From contig CM038919.1 in NCBI GenBank assembly GCA_021904315.1, positions 9,672,001-9,736,000 of the forward strand: 64,000 nucleotides of DNA. Reading direction: 5' to 3'. Below are positions 1 through 13,737 of this stretch, piece after piece. This DNA comes from Sphagnum magellanicum. Its lineage: Eukaryota; Streptophyta; Sphagnopsida; Sphagnales; Sphagnaceae. The position numbers were made by a program, and so were the translations under genes. Position 1 is the stretch's first letter; each line of letters opens with the position of its first letter. The notes under the pieces are model-generated. The model worked only from the letters and a program-made list of their open reading frames with translations, searched no databases and was not told where the DNA came from.

Positions 1-1614
1 CAGCTCCAACTCCAGAAAACAAATCTAACTACTGCTGCTGCAGCCGCCGCCAACTTCTCTGCATCTGAGTTATCAGACGGATCGTCTGAGAAAATCTCTT
101 CTTCATCGACCGAGCTTCTGAAGACTACTACTGCAGGCTCCAAGGATGATGATGGATTCTCGGATTGGTTTGTCGTTGACGACCAAGACAACCAAGAAGC
201 AGCAGCAGAGGTCATGGTTGATGCAAAACATCATCCTGGTTGCTTTGACGATCATCCTGATGCAGCTTACCGGAAAGCTTTTAATGATCAGCAGCAGCGA
301 GATCTAGATCCAGCAGCAGTGGCAGCAGCTGGATTCTCTTCTCCAAGCTGCGCCTCAGATCAGCTCCTCCAAGCTTCCAAGTACGAGAGCTTGCAGCCCA
401 AAACTGGACCTTCGGTAGTCACGAGCCATCTGCTGCAGCAGCAGCAGCAGGAGTCCAGGTATCCATGGGATTCAGAAAGCTCATGGTCATGGTCGACAGC
501 GACTTCGGGTACCTTGGAGAATGCTAACGATGCCGTCGATGATCATCATCCTCATCACAGCCGGCCGGAAGATGAGCTCTTGCAAGCTTTGAAAGGAGGA
601 GCAGGAGTTGTTACTGCGGCAGAAACGGCTGCAAAACCTGCAGCTCCTCCTCCTCGCAGTCAGTACCGCTCTGCTAGACCTAGTGCTTTTCCTGAAGCTA
701 CTGCCATGTGGTTGATGCAGAAACTGTCAGAGTCACAACAACCGCCGCCGGTGCGTCAGTATATTGCGGAAGAGGAGATTCAGAATCTCTCATCAAGCAC
801 AGCAGCAGCAGCAGTGCCGCCAAAAGATCCGCTGTGGAGGTCGCGCTACAGAGGCGTGAGGCAACGGCCATGGGGAAAATTCGCTGCAGAGATCCGAGAC
901 TCCGCTCGACAAGGCGCCAGGTTGTGGCTGGGGACGTTCGACACCGCCGAAGAAGCTGCAGCCGCTTATGATACTGCAGCTCTCAAGATGCGTGGACCCA
1001 AAGCGCACTTGAACTTTCTCCCCAAAGTTTCTGATGCATCGGCTCTCGACACTTCTTCCACAGCTGCCATGGATCATGCTTCTGCCACACCTGCTGCTGC
1101 TGCAATAGCAGCAGATTCCACTGCAACAACAGCTGCTGCTATAGCAGAAGAAGATTCCACTGCTACCACAGTTGCTGCTGCTGGCATAGCAGAAGATTCA
1201 ACTGTGACAACAGTTGCTCCTGAAGGAGCTGATTGCATGGCTAATTCTGCAGCAGCTTCGAGCTGCAATAATTTCGGGCCTATATCAGATGATGTGGCAG
1301 GAGTACTTGCAGCAGCTAGCCCCAGCAACCTCTTTACTGCTCAGCCAGTGTCTAACGACACTGGAGGAGGTCCTGCTGCAATTACGGCTGCTGGTTTGGA
1401 AGTGGAAGTGGAGGAGGAGGAGGAGGAGGAAGATCTAGATCATGCTTTTCTGGAGAAGTTGTTGGACAGCACTCAGAATCATGCAGCAGCCGAGATCACA
1501 CCTCTCTCTCCCAATTTCAGTGACTACTGTGATTTCTCTCTAGTGTTTTCTCCACTACAAACTATGGATCATCATCAAGATTGTGGAGATCATGGCCAGT
1601 TGATATCCAACTAG
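1..1614 (+). CDS. AP2/ERF transcription factor (ERF subfamily), 5' truncated by window edge
   Basis: Nuclear DNA-binding factor of the ethylene-response-factor type, expected to bind GCC-box promoters. The frame is open from base 1, so the true start lies outside; the first in-window ATG (214) is probably internal, because the frame upstream of it stays open and of similar composition. 537 codons are visible, long for an ERF (usually 200-400). One AP2 domain lies at codons 281-340 (841-1020), with [34 protein letters not shown] and an RGPKAHLNF end. The Ala and Asp at the two family-deciding sites (FAAEIRD) mark ERF rather than DREB. The KFAAEIRDS and KMRG context resembles group IX (B-3). 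Flanks are low complexity: Gln and Ala runs, a triplicated Ala/Thr unit, and an acidic stretch (about codons 466-482) that could be an activation region. No intron is seen. Domain call is firm; subgroup is tentative. Confidence 0.95.
   Translation, partial: QLQLQKTNLTTAAAAAANFSASELSDGSSEKISSSSTELLKTTTAGSKDDDGFSDWFVVDDQDNQEAAAEVMVDAKHHPGCFDDHPDAAYRKAFNDQQQRDLDPAAVAAAGFSSPSCASDQLLQASKYESLQPKTGPSVVTSHLLQQQQQESRYPWDSESSWSWSTATSGTLENANDAVDDHHPHHSRPEDELLQALKGGAGVVTAAETAAKPAAPPPRSQYRSARPSAFPEATAMWLMQKLSESQQPPPVRQYIAEEEIQNLSSSTAAAAVPPKDPLWRSRYRGVRQRPWGKFAAEIRDSARQGARLWLGTFDTAEEAAAAYDTAALKMRGPKAHLNFLPKVSDASALDTSSTAAMDHASATPAAAAIAADSTATTAAAIAEEDSTATTVAAAGIAEDSTVTTVAPEGADCMANSAAASSCNNFGPISDDVAGVLAAASPSNLFTAQPVSNDTGGGPAAITAAGLEVEVEEEEEEEDLDHAFLEKLLDSTQNHAAAEITPLSPNFSDYCDFSLVFSPLQTMDHHQDCGDHGQLISN
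1105..1221 (+). repeat. Three tandem 12-15 codon repeats inside the ERF gene
   Basis: Three in-frame units (1105-1140, 1141-1185, 1186-1221) encode variants of I-A-x-D-S-T-x-T-T-x-A. They differ by whole codons and point changes, so the reading frame is kept. The repeat lies just C-terminal to the AP2 domain in a likely disordered region. Confidence 0.85.
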
Positions 1615-3780
1615 CCAAGAAGCTGCTGGTGCTCATGTTGAGCCCCCTGGTTACTACTACCATGACTTCAGTTATAATATCTGCTCGATATCCGATGATG
1701 CCATTAGACTTGAAGCTTTCAATGATGTAGATGATCACAGTTCTTTCTTCTGTGTCCACCACCACCACATGCAACTTCACATGGCACAAGTTTCCTAAGG
1801 ACTGACTCATCAGACCCATGTCAGAAGTTCCAGGAGAGACAAAGTTGGGCGAAGTATGGACAGTCTTCTCAATGTGGGGGGTTTGATGATACTGTTTCTT
1901 CCAGCTTCTTCTTTATTCACAAAGTCTAGAGATGATGAGATTATGCCAAGTTCATCAGCCACAGCATAGATCTGAGTTTATATCACCGGAAGTCTTCTTC
2001 TTTTCTCATATTGCTTTTTGTACAATAGCAACATACTCCAAGCACCATATTCCCACATCATCATCTTTCATATTATATTCAGATCAGAATGACTCGGAGC
2101 AAATATGTAACTTTGCTAATACTATTGGGGCAAAAGGGTTTTGACACCACCATGGATCATGATGTTGTTTCTTGAGGAAGTCTAGCACAGGACTTGGTCC
2201 TGCTCCCAGGAACCTGCATGCGTATATATGTGTCTGTTTCTCCTGTTATTATGAAAAGTGCAGGCAGACAACCTGAGGAGATAGATCTCTAGAATCCATA
2301 GAAACACTTTGAGATCTCATATGTAACTGTAGTGTGCTGTACTATGTAGAGTATATATGTGTGTTGTGGTAAGGAATTCTGTAATTCCATATATAATACA
2401 TGCCATGTGAGTCGGAACTTCCCAGAGTGAGGGGATATATTTGTACAAAACTAAGGAAATCTTCTGCAAAGTTGCTGGCAACATGTTTATTACTAATAAA
2501 GCTTTTTTGTGCAAATTGTCATCTAGCAAGATAGTCTAGTAAGCAGACTTGTAACACACATTACCATTGCAAGAAAGAAGTCTATGCTTTTGCATTATTC
2601 AAGAGGTCCAGACCACCCCCAGTAGCCAGATTGGTATGGCAACAGCATACTCTCCAACATAGTCCATCTTATCTCACAATAGTACTACTGAAGTACATCT
2701 TGTCTCACAGACAAAAATCATGAGATGTTATTGTATATCATGCAATGCTTCAAAGTTCTCGCTCCATTTTTCTAGCTCTTCTTGAAGATCTACTTCATTC
2801 ATTTTCATGTTCAGCTATCAAGCCAGAATGCCACATTTTACTATCATGATTGTTTGTAGGTATCTTGTGAAAACATGCAGAGAAGCAGGCATTACTCTAA
2901 ATTGTGCTCCAAACCCTAACCTTGGCCATCTTCTAGCCTTTTTGTGCCAACTCCTCAAACCATCATCTGGAAAAATGCTCGCCCTGCAGAACCACCCATC
3001 TCTATCATTGTATTGTGAAGTGGCTCAAAACAAGAAATGCAGCAGGTTAAAAGACAATCAAGATGTAAAGCATTAGTTTCTCAAATGCCAATGCCAGACT
3101 TTGTTCATGGTTTTTTACAGTAATCTCGTGCAGAGAGCATTGGATTGCAGATCATAGTAGTGTTCAGACATTATTGATATCCATGCAGTAAGGTGACCAG
3201 ATTTTTGCAATATAAAACAAGTAGAAGAGCACCAAGAGCTTTCAGAGGTTCACAGAATTTGTACATAGACTACCATGCAAGTCTGCAACTAAATGGAGCT
3301 TGGCAGCCTTGAATCCAGCAAAAACATCATGGAGCTTGAGAAGCTCGAATCTGGCTAATGCTGCCCATCATCATATCCACATAATTTTGGTGCCATTCCT
3401 GACTTAGCTCATCATCCCATACCCACAAATAGCAATGATGTCCTCAAAGTTGTTCTTACATTTTTTGCATCATTTTCTGAACTCCATTAGCAGAATGGAT
3501 TTTTGCTCTACATAAACCCTAAAATTATGCAGGGTGACAGACAATATGATTCATAATGTGTAGCCCCAATGGGACTGCACTGCAGGATGACAACCAATAA
3601 TTGATGAAAGGAATATCCGCTCAAAGAGCAGATTCCTCAAGCAGCCTGTTCATGAGTCCCATAACCAGCTGTTCTCCCGCATCATTAGGCAGATTATACA
3701 TCAGAATGGTCTGAATTGGCAGATTGTTTTGTAACCCTGTCTAGACACAGTTGACACCAAATTGCAATCATACAAAATAA
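1615..3780. other. 3' flank of the ERF gene, no further gene seen
   Basis: The first 900 bp is probably 3' UTR. The rest is of intermediate base composition, without splice-compatible coding frames or family similarity that I can recognise. Confidence 0.5.
2495..2500 (+). terminator. Candidate poly(A) signal for the ERF gene
   Basis: AATAAA about 880 bp after the ERF stop codon, followed by a T-run and GT-rich sequence. The 3' UTR would be long, so this is only a candidate. Confidence 0.3.
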
Positions 3781-3988
3781 TACCCTACCCAATTAAAATA
3801 CCACTTTCTCCTTTCAAATATTTTAATGGGGGATGGGGATCCCACTTAACCAAAGAACATGGTGTTGCTTTAGATCCAATAATATTCAAATGTTTGAGGT
3901 TGTGTTTATGTGGAGGGTAAAACCTCAGGGTGTGGGGATGGGGAAGGGGGGTTGGATTCTCAAATAAGGGGTAAAAGACAAGGCTATA

Positions 3989-4021
3989 TTCCCAAAATGC
4001 TTGGGCCCCGCATTTTGGGAA
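3989..4021. repeat. 12 bp perfect-stem hairpin
   Basis: Inverted repeat TTCCCAAAATGC / GCATTTTGGGAA around a 9 nt loop, inside a G-rich stretch unlike the AT-rich surroundings. A second, wider inverted pair (TTACACCTACT / AGTAGGTGTAA) lies at about 4146-4217. It may be a remnant of a small foldback element; no terminal repeats were identified. Confidence 0.6.
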
Positions 4022-4089
4022 CAATTCACCCCGCACTCGGGCTTCACCCATCATAAAGCGGCTTTACCCACCATAAAAGCACCATACAA

Positions 4090-7000
4090 AAGTTGTCGTG
4101 AACCTAAACATATGTAAATCACAAGGCATAGGAGGGCCACGGTCCTTACACCTACTTGCTGAGTGTAGGCGGAATCTTACACCTAGATCTGTCCCATTCT
4201 TGAGGAGTAGGTGTAATTCTTTGCAACAAGCTAACTTGGCAAAGTAAAATATGTGCGTTCAACAATTGTTCAATTCTTTCATTTTATTATTATGTGTAAC
4301 AAATTCTAAACTTACGAAAACATGCCATGATTTTTGACCACATGACTAATTTAATAGGAGCCATCCCCCTTTGATGATAGGAGTATTTTGATCACTTTAT
4401 TGGTTTGTCTTTGCACCCACAAACAAATTATTTTGGAACTAAATGTAAAAATTTCCTATTTTATCTTTAAGATGGAAAACATTAGTAGTATTCTGAAAAA
4501 TGGTCTATGAAAGGGTAAAGTATTACGAGTCACCCACCTTGGGAAGGGATCTTCATATGGCCACATACATTGAATTGAACTAGATCAAGCATGTCATTTG
4601 ATTCTCTTGCACTTCACTTTAGGAAAGCTTGTTGATTTATTCTTGTTGCTATGCAAGTACATGTGACATTGCAACCATGCTCGTGCAACATGCTTCAAAG
4701 CATTTGATAAAAACATTATTGCAACATGACCAAGCCCACAAACTATAGTAGTTTCTTTGGTGGGTCTCTTTAGAATAGTTGCCAAACTTTAAACATAAAC
4801 AACATGAAGGGCTTTCACCAACTTCATTTAGCCAATCAACTTGCAGATACATGTCAATGTAACTTATTCGCCAATTGTTGTCTAAAAGTGCATTCATAAG
4901 GGTTGATAAGGATGCACCTTTAAACCCTAAATCTGTGATAAACCCATTGCACAAAAAGCAATGATAAAAAGCCAATACATTTGCCAATTTTCAGTGGATT
5001 GGCTAACTAATGATTTACCTTAGCTAAACTTGTGCAGAGCATTGTTTACATTAAGAGTATGGTTCAATTTGGATGGAGATCTTGCTAGTATCTATGGTTG
5101 GTTGAATGTTTTCCTCACCCAAAAACATTGTTTCAGTGTTCAGCAATGGATGATACTCTATGGATGGAAAGTATGTCATCCACTTTCTTTTCATTGCAAG
5201 TTGTGTTCCAGATGTATGTGGAGATATGTAGATTTTAACTTTCCCCAAACCTTGTGAAAGGTTTTAATTCATGTATTGTGACCCCAAAAAAGGAGGGAAC
5301 AAAATATTGGGGAAGCAAAGTCATGTAGAATTTTGCCATTCACTTTGGTGCCACAATACAATTTTCATGTACAAGAAGTGTCTTCACAAGGTCAGCTAAT
5401 TGTCAAGTACCTTTTTTCATCATTTTTCAAATTCCAATCCTTGAAGAAATCCATAAGATGTTTTCATTCCAAGATTAGGATTGGAGCCATCAATAGACCA
5501 CTCAAAAAAAAATGTCATTTCTCATATAATGGTATTTTTTAAAATGTCATTAAAATTTTCATAAATGCATCAACATCATAATCACCAACCGATTAGAGAA
5601 CTTTTAGTTTAATTGTCATTTTGTCACAAGCATGAAAACTGCCATGACCAAGAAATTCCCAAAATGCACAACAATTAGCACAAATTATAAAATTTGAACT
5701 AGTGTTCTACATGTATATGGTTTAGAACTTACAATCCATGCAAGTGTAAATGGCACAAATGCAATTTATTTATACTTTGTAAAAATGAAAAACCATGTTA
5801 AATGTAAAACAAGTACAATTAAATAATACATGGCTTTACACAGTATAGCCATTGGGGAGGGTGGGGTGGTCATGACGGACCAATCAAATTGGGCCATTGC
5901 AAAAGAAATAAGCAAATTAAATAAACAAAACTTTAAGATGCACCACTACTAATTAAACTACGTAATTAATATGAATGATAATATCCTAATATACGTTTAA
6001 TGACTTAAATTGGGGTAGGTTATTAAATGTCATCCATGAAACATTTTTTCCATGGATATGATGGTTAACATTTGACATTTAGTTGCATTGCCATTTGGTT
6101 GACACAGTAGAATTTTATATTTTACTATTAGTGACATGTTACATTCAGGGTTTTTTTTGTGGTGAATTTTTGCCACCTAGTGACCAAAAAAAAAGTTGGC
6201 AAATTCAACAAAGGGATTTTTTAGAATTTTTTTAAAACATTTGCCATATCTCAAGAAAAAAAATTAGAAGCCGCCAAATTTAGATAGTGTGTTCCATTAG
6301 GCCACTAGAACTACATAAGATTCCAAAAAAGATCTATTAGTCCACCGAGATAGTCACCATCTAATCAATGTTGGGGATCCTCGCCAATACACCTACTTGA
6401 AGAATTTGAAAAAAAAACCCTAGTTTCATTAAAAGAAAACTTATTCTTCCCTTTTATGATCACTTAATGTTACATCTCACCTTTCGTGTGGTAGGTTGTG
6501 TTTTTCAATATTATTTATGGGGAAAGCACATTACATTACATTGAATTTTAATGGAAGTTATAATGGCAATTGTTTTTAGGTTAAACAAGTCTTGTTGTAT
6601 ACAACTTAAATGCATTTGAGAAATTTAGGGGAAATGAGATGAAAGACTAAAATTTATAATCATACCAACTTTTAAAATATCAAATTAAAAATATCAATAT
6701 TCAATCAAAGGTGAACTTTGTAATGCAAGGTGCATCCAAGGACATAGTCCAAAAAATAATGGTTATGGACTTTTTGCTTTCAATGGAGTTGGAAAACATG
6801 TGTACAACTTTGGACCATTACATCTTGAAGTATCATAACATTTAAGATGAACAAATCAAGTAAGAAAAGTTCCCCTCTTCTTTAAAGATTTAAAAGAAAT
6901 ATCTAGTAATCATTGAATATGATTAAAGTCAATTCAAATATGTAAATTGATTTTTTCAAAACTAGTTTTTAATATATGTGTTTTCAAAAGTTTTAATTAA

Positions 7001-10000
7001 GGGATCTTGAATTAGGACATGGAAAATATATTAATTTCAACATCATTGTTTTAAAAATTATTTGAAACCCAATTTCACAAAGCTCAAAATACATTGAATA
7101 TGAATTCTTGGAATAGATTTTCAATACCTATTTAAGTCCACCCATTGTACTTTCACATTTAAAAATATAATTTATCTATTTTTTCAAGTATGTTTTAGGG
7201 TGAAAGCATGGTAAATTAGACCAAAAAAACATCTTGCCTAAAATGCAATTTTTAAATATGAATTTCAAATTTTCAAAATACACGCAAGCTCAAGTAAATT
7301 CAAAACATTCTAAAGTGTCATTATGAAAACATTTGTGCCTCCATTGACTTTATAGCTAGTTGAATACAAAATTTGAAAAAAATTAATACAATAAAAGTAA
7401 GTAACAAGCATGCATGAAATTGATTAGTGAATATTGTGGTTTTTCATACTTTTACATTAGAAGTTTGATGCATTTTAATGATAAAAGAAAAATGATGGAA
7501 GTTCACAAGTACATTTGAATGCAAAATCTAATATTTCATTTATTTGCAACCTACTTTATAAGTTGTGTGACCTTTGCCTATATTCCAATGAATTCACTTA
7601 TAACTACTTTAAACATGTGGTTGTTACATACAATTGTAACAAAGTCGTAGAGCATGTTCATATTAAACAAATTCCTAAATAATATTTTGCAATTCAATAA
7701 ATCAAAGTTTGCGCAATGGCTACTTTCCATTTATGTTACAAGGAACATGAGTGATATAATTTACATGTTTGGACCCTTTAACATTGAAAGTCTCCAATAT
7801 TTAAATCTATGTCTTAATTGACACATAAAACATCATTATATGGTATCCATTGCATTTCATTGTAAAATAATGTCATAATACAAAGATTGTACGTTTGTCC
7901 CAAAATATGAAAATCATGAATTAGCCTATTGACTTTTGCATAAACTTTTAGATGTGAATGTTGTTCTTTGATATGCCATGTTGAAAGGACACAAAGTAAA
8001 CTAACAAGTATTGTTAAAAGCAAATACAAGACCATAGTTATTTCCATGAATATAATCAATGTCACAATGTTGTAACCAACTAGACCTCACATGTATTTCA
8101 TCACAATACATGAACCAAAAAAAAGGCAATAAAATTATTGGTAAGGTCAAAGATCCTTGGAAAACTTATTTTGAAGCTAAAAATTAAAGAATATGCTGAC
8201 TTGAAGCCTGAAAATGTTTTTTTTGTGTGTTTTCAAGGCTAACATACAAAATGGCAAAAAAATAACACTAAACTAAACCTAGCCTAGACCTTCTCTAGAT
8301 TGCAACAACCTTAAACCTAATTAAGTACCTAGTGAAATATTAGAAAAATACCACATGGAGGCACATTGGCCTCCACATGTGCTTCATTATGTCGGTTTCT
8401 AATAAATAAATAAAATGTTTTAATTAAAATGGGGACAAAGGTCCTTTTTCATCTTTTTTCTTGCATATGTAATCATTATGCTTTCTTGAACTTTGAAGCT
8501 TGTTGTTCTTACTAGCATGCTACCTATATTGCATGAAAGTTTTTTAGTTCAAAGCTTTGATATTGGTTTGAAAGTGGTTTGAACCAATGTTGGGCCAATA
8601 TCACAAAGTGACTTAGGTATCACCCTAGTATGACCCACAAATTAGTCTTAAAACATTGCAAGGTATCAAATTTGGTGATATCATGTTCAATATCTAAACT
8701 AATATCTAGACTATTTATTCTCTTTTGTGTGAGAACTAGCCTTGAGAACTAAATCCAACCCATGCCTTTCAAAAATAATGAAACATGGGTGGGTAAAAGA
8801 TTTTTACCTATGTCAAGGTATCAAGGTTTACTCTAGGCCAAGTCTAGAGTCTAAGGTCTAACTAAGATACTTGTTACATGAACACACCTAGTCATTGGTC
8901 AACATTTATCAAGTTGTGGGTCCCAAATTGATTACCCCATTCTTCCTTAGTCTTTCTCAAATTTAACAAGCAAGGACAATAAATCCTTTTTTATTTTAGC
9001 CACAATGAATAAACACAATGCACCTAATAACGCACCATCCATTACATGCCCATTATGACTCAATTATGAAAATGATTTTTTTGATTAAAACAATAGTCCT
9101 ATAATCAACTTATGAGAACCACCTTTGATAACTGACTATTTTCAAGTTTATGAAAATTGACAATTTCAGAATTTGTTTTATAGAAAAAACATAAAACTTT
9201 GATACCTTGCTTTTTTTTGGATTTTTTTTCTAAATTCCGAAAGACTAGCCAAGTATTTAGGTTTAAGGTTATTTCAAAGCTTTTATGAAAACTAAATCTA
9301 ACAAGTATGTTTTTACAATGATACTCATGCAACACTAATTCAAACTTCTAAAAGGTTTCAACTAATTTAATTTTTGAGCACTTTAGTTTCAAATTTGTTG
9401 CAACCTATTTTAGTTTTTTACTTCAGTTGTCCTTCACAATTTACCAATCAAAAGCATCTAGTAAATTTCTTTCTCTTTAAGACTTTTTTTTGTTTTGTTT
9501 CTTTTTGGTTTCTTATCTTTTGGTCTTGACATTGTGTTCTTTCATCTTTAAGGAAATTAAAGTCTTTTGTTGCACTTTTTTTTAATGTATTTTTGTCTTT
9601 GGCATTTGTTCTTTGCTTTTTCAAGGGGCATTGTTTTCTTTCATTTGTTCCTCTTTTTTCTCTCTCTCTCTTTCATTTTTTATCATTGTTTTAGTCTCTT
9701 CAATTCTTTATGTCATATTCTTTAGATTATCATTACAAAAGGTTTTTGTCCTACATTTGTCATCAAGATAAGGGTCTTTTGTATCTTCATTGTTTTATTG
9801 AATTTCTAACTTCTTTTGTTTTGTTTTTAACAAGATTTTGACTTTTTTTTTTCTATAATTGTTTTTAACAAGGCTTTGACTTTTTTCTCTAGTTGTTTTA
9901 ACAAGATTTTGGAATTTGGTTAGTCAACATTCCAAAATTAATAACAACTTGCAAGTTATCCCCATTTTCCTTTTTCCTTTTTAGGTTAAAAGTCTTGTTT

Positions 10001-13000
10001 CATTATTTTTTTGTACCTCTAAAGATTTATCCTAGATTTAATTTTCTAGTAGAAATTTATAGTTTGTGATTAAACTAATCTACAACCTACTGTAATTTTC
10101 AAAATGCTCATTTTCATTCTAAAACCAAGAAATTTTTTTATAATGTCTTCCCAAAGAACAATAATGTTTACAAATTATTTATTTATTTTTCCTAACATTT
10201 TTATGCAAGGATGGCTACTCAACAAGACTATGGATTGGAATATGGCGAAATCCATTTCTATTAACGTTAAACATAGCAACCCTTCAAAACTAAAATGCAA
10301 GTTTTTTGTGAAACAATTTAAAGCTACTTTTATTAAACATGTGAAACAACATTTTTTAGAAATTGAACATAAATTAAATACTAAAATGTGTTCTAATATT
10401 TGAAAAGAACATTGCATATTGTTGAAGGAAACATCTACAAAACAAGAAAGAAAAAAATAATCATTACACCAAATGTCATCCATTCCAACCCATGACCTTG
10501 CAACTACCTTGCAATCACTATTAGTTGCAACTAGAAATTGGAGTAATCCTACACGGTATCCCAATTGCAAATACTCCTAATCATAGTTTCAACTACAACC
10601 AACATTATAGTCACAATTGTGACTATATTTTACAACTAGTAAGAAGGATTAGATGAGAAGAAGATGAAAAGTGAGTTCATGTCAACTATATTCACTACCA
10701 TGCAATAATGGATGAAAACTTAATCATTTTTATGACTTTTACTTTGAGTTTATGACTATACATTTAACTAGATCAAATAAGGTCTTCTATTTGACTTATG
10801 TTGTGACTACAAATCTAAATTACAAAAGCAAATAAAATTGTGACAAATCTAAGTTTCAAGTCCAAGTTTCAACCACCAACTTATTGCAACTAGAGATTAC
10901 AAAATCTAGTAAGATTGTGAAATTTATCCAAGTTTCATATCACAAAACATTGCAACTATGAATCCAAGTTAGTTCAAGTTACAAAACATGTTGTTATGCA
11001 AAAATGAAATAAATCAAGAATTGGAGACAAGAACATGACAAGGTGATTCACAAAAAAGGGAAATTTCAAATCCTAAAATCACTAGTTGGAAAATAGTAGT
11101 CAAACAATGTTAGGAATGTGCCAAGTAAAACATATGTTAACTAGGTTGGTATGCTAGGAAGATAAGTCAATAGGTTAAGTAAGTAACTTGACTAGGTAAA
11201 CAATTTAGGCTTGGTTTAATCATGGGTGGATTAATTGGGTAAGTAGATAGGTAGAAAAGGTCTAAGTAAGTAGGTGGTCATTTTAAAATAATCTTCTTTT
11301 AATTTGGGATTAGAAAGTTTAATGTGCACATCCAATTACATAGTTTACAACATTGAAAAAAAAAACCACATATAGGATTAAAAAAATTTAATGGATTAGA
11401 AAAATTTATCCCATATATTTTGTACTTCATCTCAACCTTGTAAACCTTGTAATAAGGAGGTATATTTGAAAAATTGAAAACATTTTTTAAAATGTTATTT
11501 GGGATGAACCAATAAAAAGGATTGACCCTAAAAGCTAAACCTAATTTTTTTTAAAAATTAACTTACCTATTTACACCTTACCTACCTTAATTGAATTTTA
11601 AATTTCATTGAAAAAAAATCACATTAGGTCACATGGCAAAATTCAAATGGTCCATGTGGAATAATCTTAAATTATCCATTTTGGACAAATGATAGAAAAA
11701 AGACTATTCAATTTTTGTAATTTAAATTTACATATGCCTCTACACATGACAATGTGTAATTGGTGGTATTTAGTTGCAAATAGTGATAAGTAGTTACAAA
11801 TAATTACATGGTCAAAAGATGGAGTATATATTTGAATGTATATTCCATCCATGAAACATTTGTTAATGTCATGCTTAGATCATATTTATAACTACATATT
11901 GAATATGATTTCACTTTTGCAACTAATGAAAATTTAATTGTAATAATCATCTACAATTAATTTTTAGTTGCATATTGAAGTTGCAAAATGGAGTTTTTCT
12001 AATAGTGATGAGATTGTTTTTTGCATTTTTTGTTCATAGTAGCTCTTGGTTGAAGGTAGTGTTATCAATACTTATTGCACTCAAGTTTTTTATGTTTATT
12101 CAAGGTCCCATATAATTGAGTGAACATTTGTGTTGTAAATCACCTTGGCTTTTTCAAGTTCCATTAAAAAAATGGCTCTAACTAATACCTTGAAACATGA
12201 AATTGGAATATTATTCATCTTCAAGGGATCATCAAAGACTTGGGGCTCAATGAAGCTTCAATAGAGTTGTAAAACAACCCCTATTTTCATTGTTTTTGGC
12301 TTTCAATTTTTTTCATTCTTCAATGTTTGATTCTTTAACAAGTTCTTTTTTTATTTGTTAACATGTGGTCTAACATTTTGAGTCTAAGGTAAGGTATGCA
12401 AAAGTTTAACATTAAGTGAAATTCAAATCAACATATTGAGTTAGTAAATTATTCAAGCTTCAATAGGTACTTATATGTGAAAATAATTGGGTGAATAAAA
12501 TATTAAATTGGCTTTAAACTTGGTGATAGAAATCTTTGATTGTTATTACAAGTTGTCTTGTGGTATTTAGAATGTGAGAAGAAATGTGTTTGGTTTGTGG
12601 GGGTTTTCATAATATGTAAAATGCACACATTGAAAGTAAAAGGGTTTCGTCTCCATCATAAATGTCAATTGGGATGTTGTAATATTGAATGTTTAGTGTT
12701 ATTTCTACCTTAGTGGTTTGAACTTTCTTGATGTGTGAGAATTTTGCAAGATGTTTGATGTGTAAAAATGCAACATGCATAGGTGTGGTGAGATTTACCA
12801 TTTCCTCCATTCACTTACAACAACCCTATAAAATTCCAAGTTTAAGGCTTGTTGGATTGAAAGGGAACCATTATTTGGCACCTTATTTTGGAAAACACAT
12901 GATTTGATTCTTGACAATTTGTTTGTGTATGTCCAAACCTTAAGTCTCTCATATATTCATTCTTTTTTTTAAAAATTTATGGAGGATGACAACTACTATA

Positions 13001-13340
13001 GCTTCTTATAAAAAGAAAAAAAAGTTGTCATACCTAACCATAAAGGTCTATTCAGGCATAATGCTTGAATATCAAGCAACCCAAACAACTTGTGATGTCT
13101 CCGAAGAATTTTAATAATGGGTCCACGAACCCAAAGGATATAAGTAACTAATTAAAGCATCATGTGTCAAACTATGTTTTAGAGTTAGATGACAATGAGA
13201 ACAATAAAAAGGGGGAAAAAGAAGAATACAACATCCTCCCAAAAGTTCTACCAACAAATATTTAAAGAGACCACATCCAATGAAGACCCCAAGCCCTGCT
13301 AGAAAGGTTTAAGTAATTTATCAATTTCATTCAAGTTGAA
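4090..13340. other. AT-rich spacer without supportable genes
   Basis: Frames are short and interrupted and lack recognisable domains. About 9470-9900 is strongly T-rich on the + strand, with short direct repeats of TTTTAACAAGATTTTGAC type near 9826-9912. About 11100-11280 is rich in TAAGTAGGT-like words similar to the 43.9-44.4 kb region. No RNA gene was seen. Confidence 0.6.
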
Positions 13341-13353
13341 ATTCAAAATTTTG

Positions 13354-13696
13354 TTGAATGTCCATGGAATTCATTTTTGATTCCCCAAAGGTCTACACTT
13401 TGTTGGAATGGGTGGAAATTGGATTCTTTTGTTCCAAAAAGTACTTCCCATATGTGTTTGAATCCCATTTGTTTCATACCCACCCTCCCAAAGCCTCATT
13501 ATGTGCCTTGATATATATATATATATATATAGATCGCTCACTTAGGTTGAGGTCTAGAATGTTAATGAATGTCTATGGAATTACTCTTTGATTCCCCAAA
13601 GGTTTGTAGGTTGTTGGATTGGGTGGAAATAAGGTCTATTTATTCAAAGAATTGTTGCCAATGGATTCAATTTGTTTCATACCCTCACCTTCCTAT

Positions 13697-13737
<41 letters not shown>

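Noticed and set aside
4649-4987. Minus-strand frame of 112 codons
   Set aside because: Cys/Asn-rich random-looking composition, no domain, no conserved splice context.
10175-10570. Minus-strand frame of 131 codons
   Set aside because: No recognisable motif; composition matches translated AT-rich noncoding DNA.
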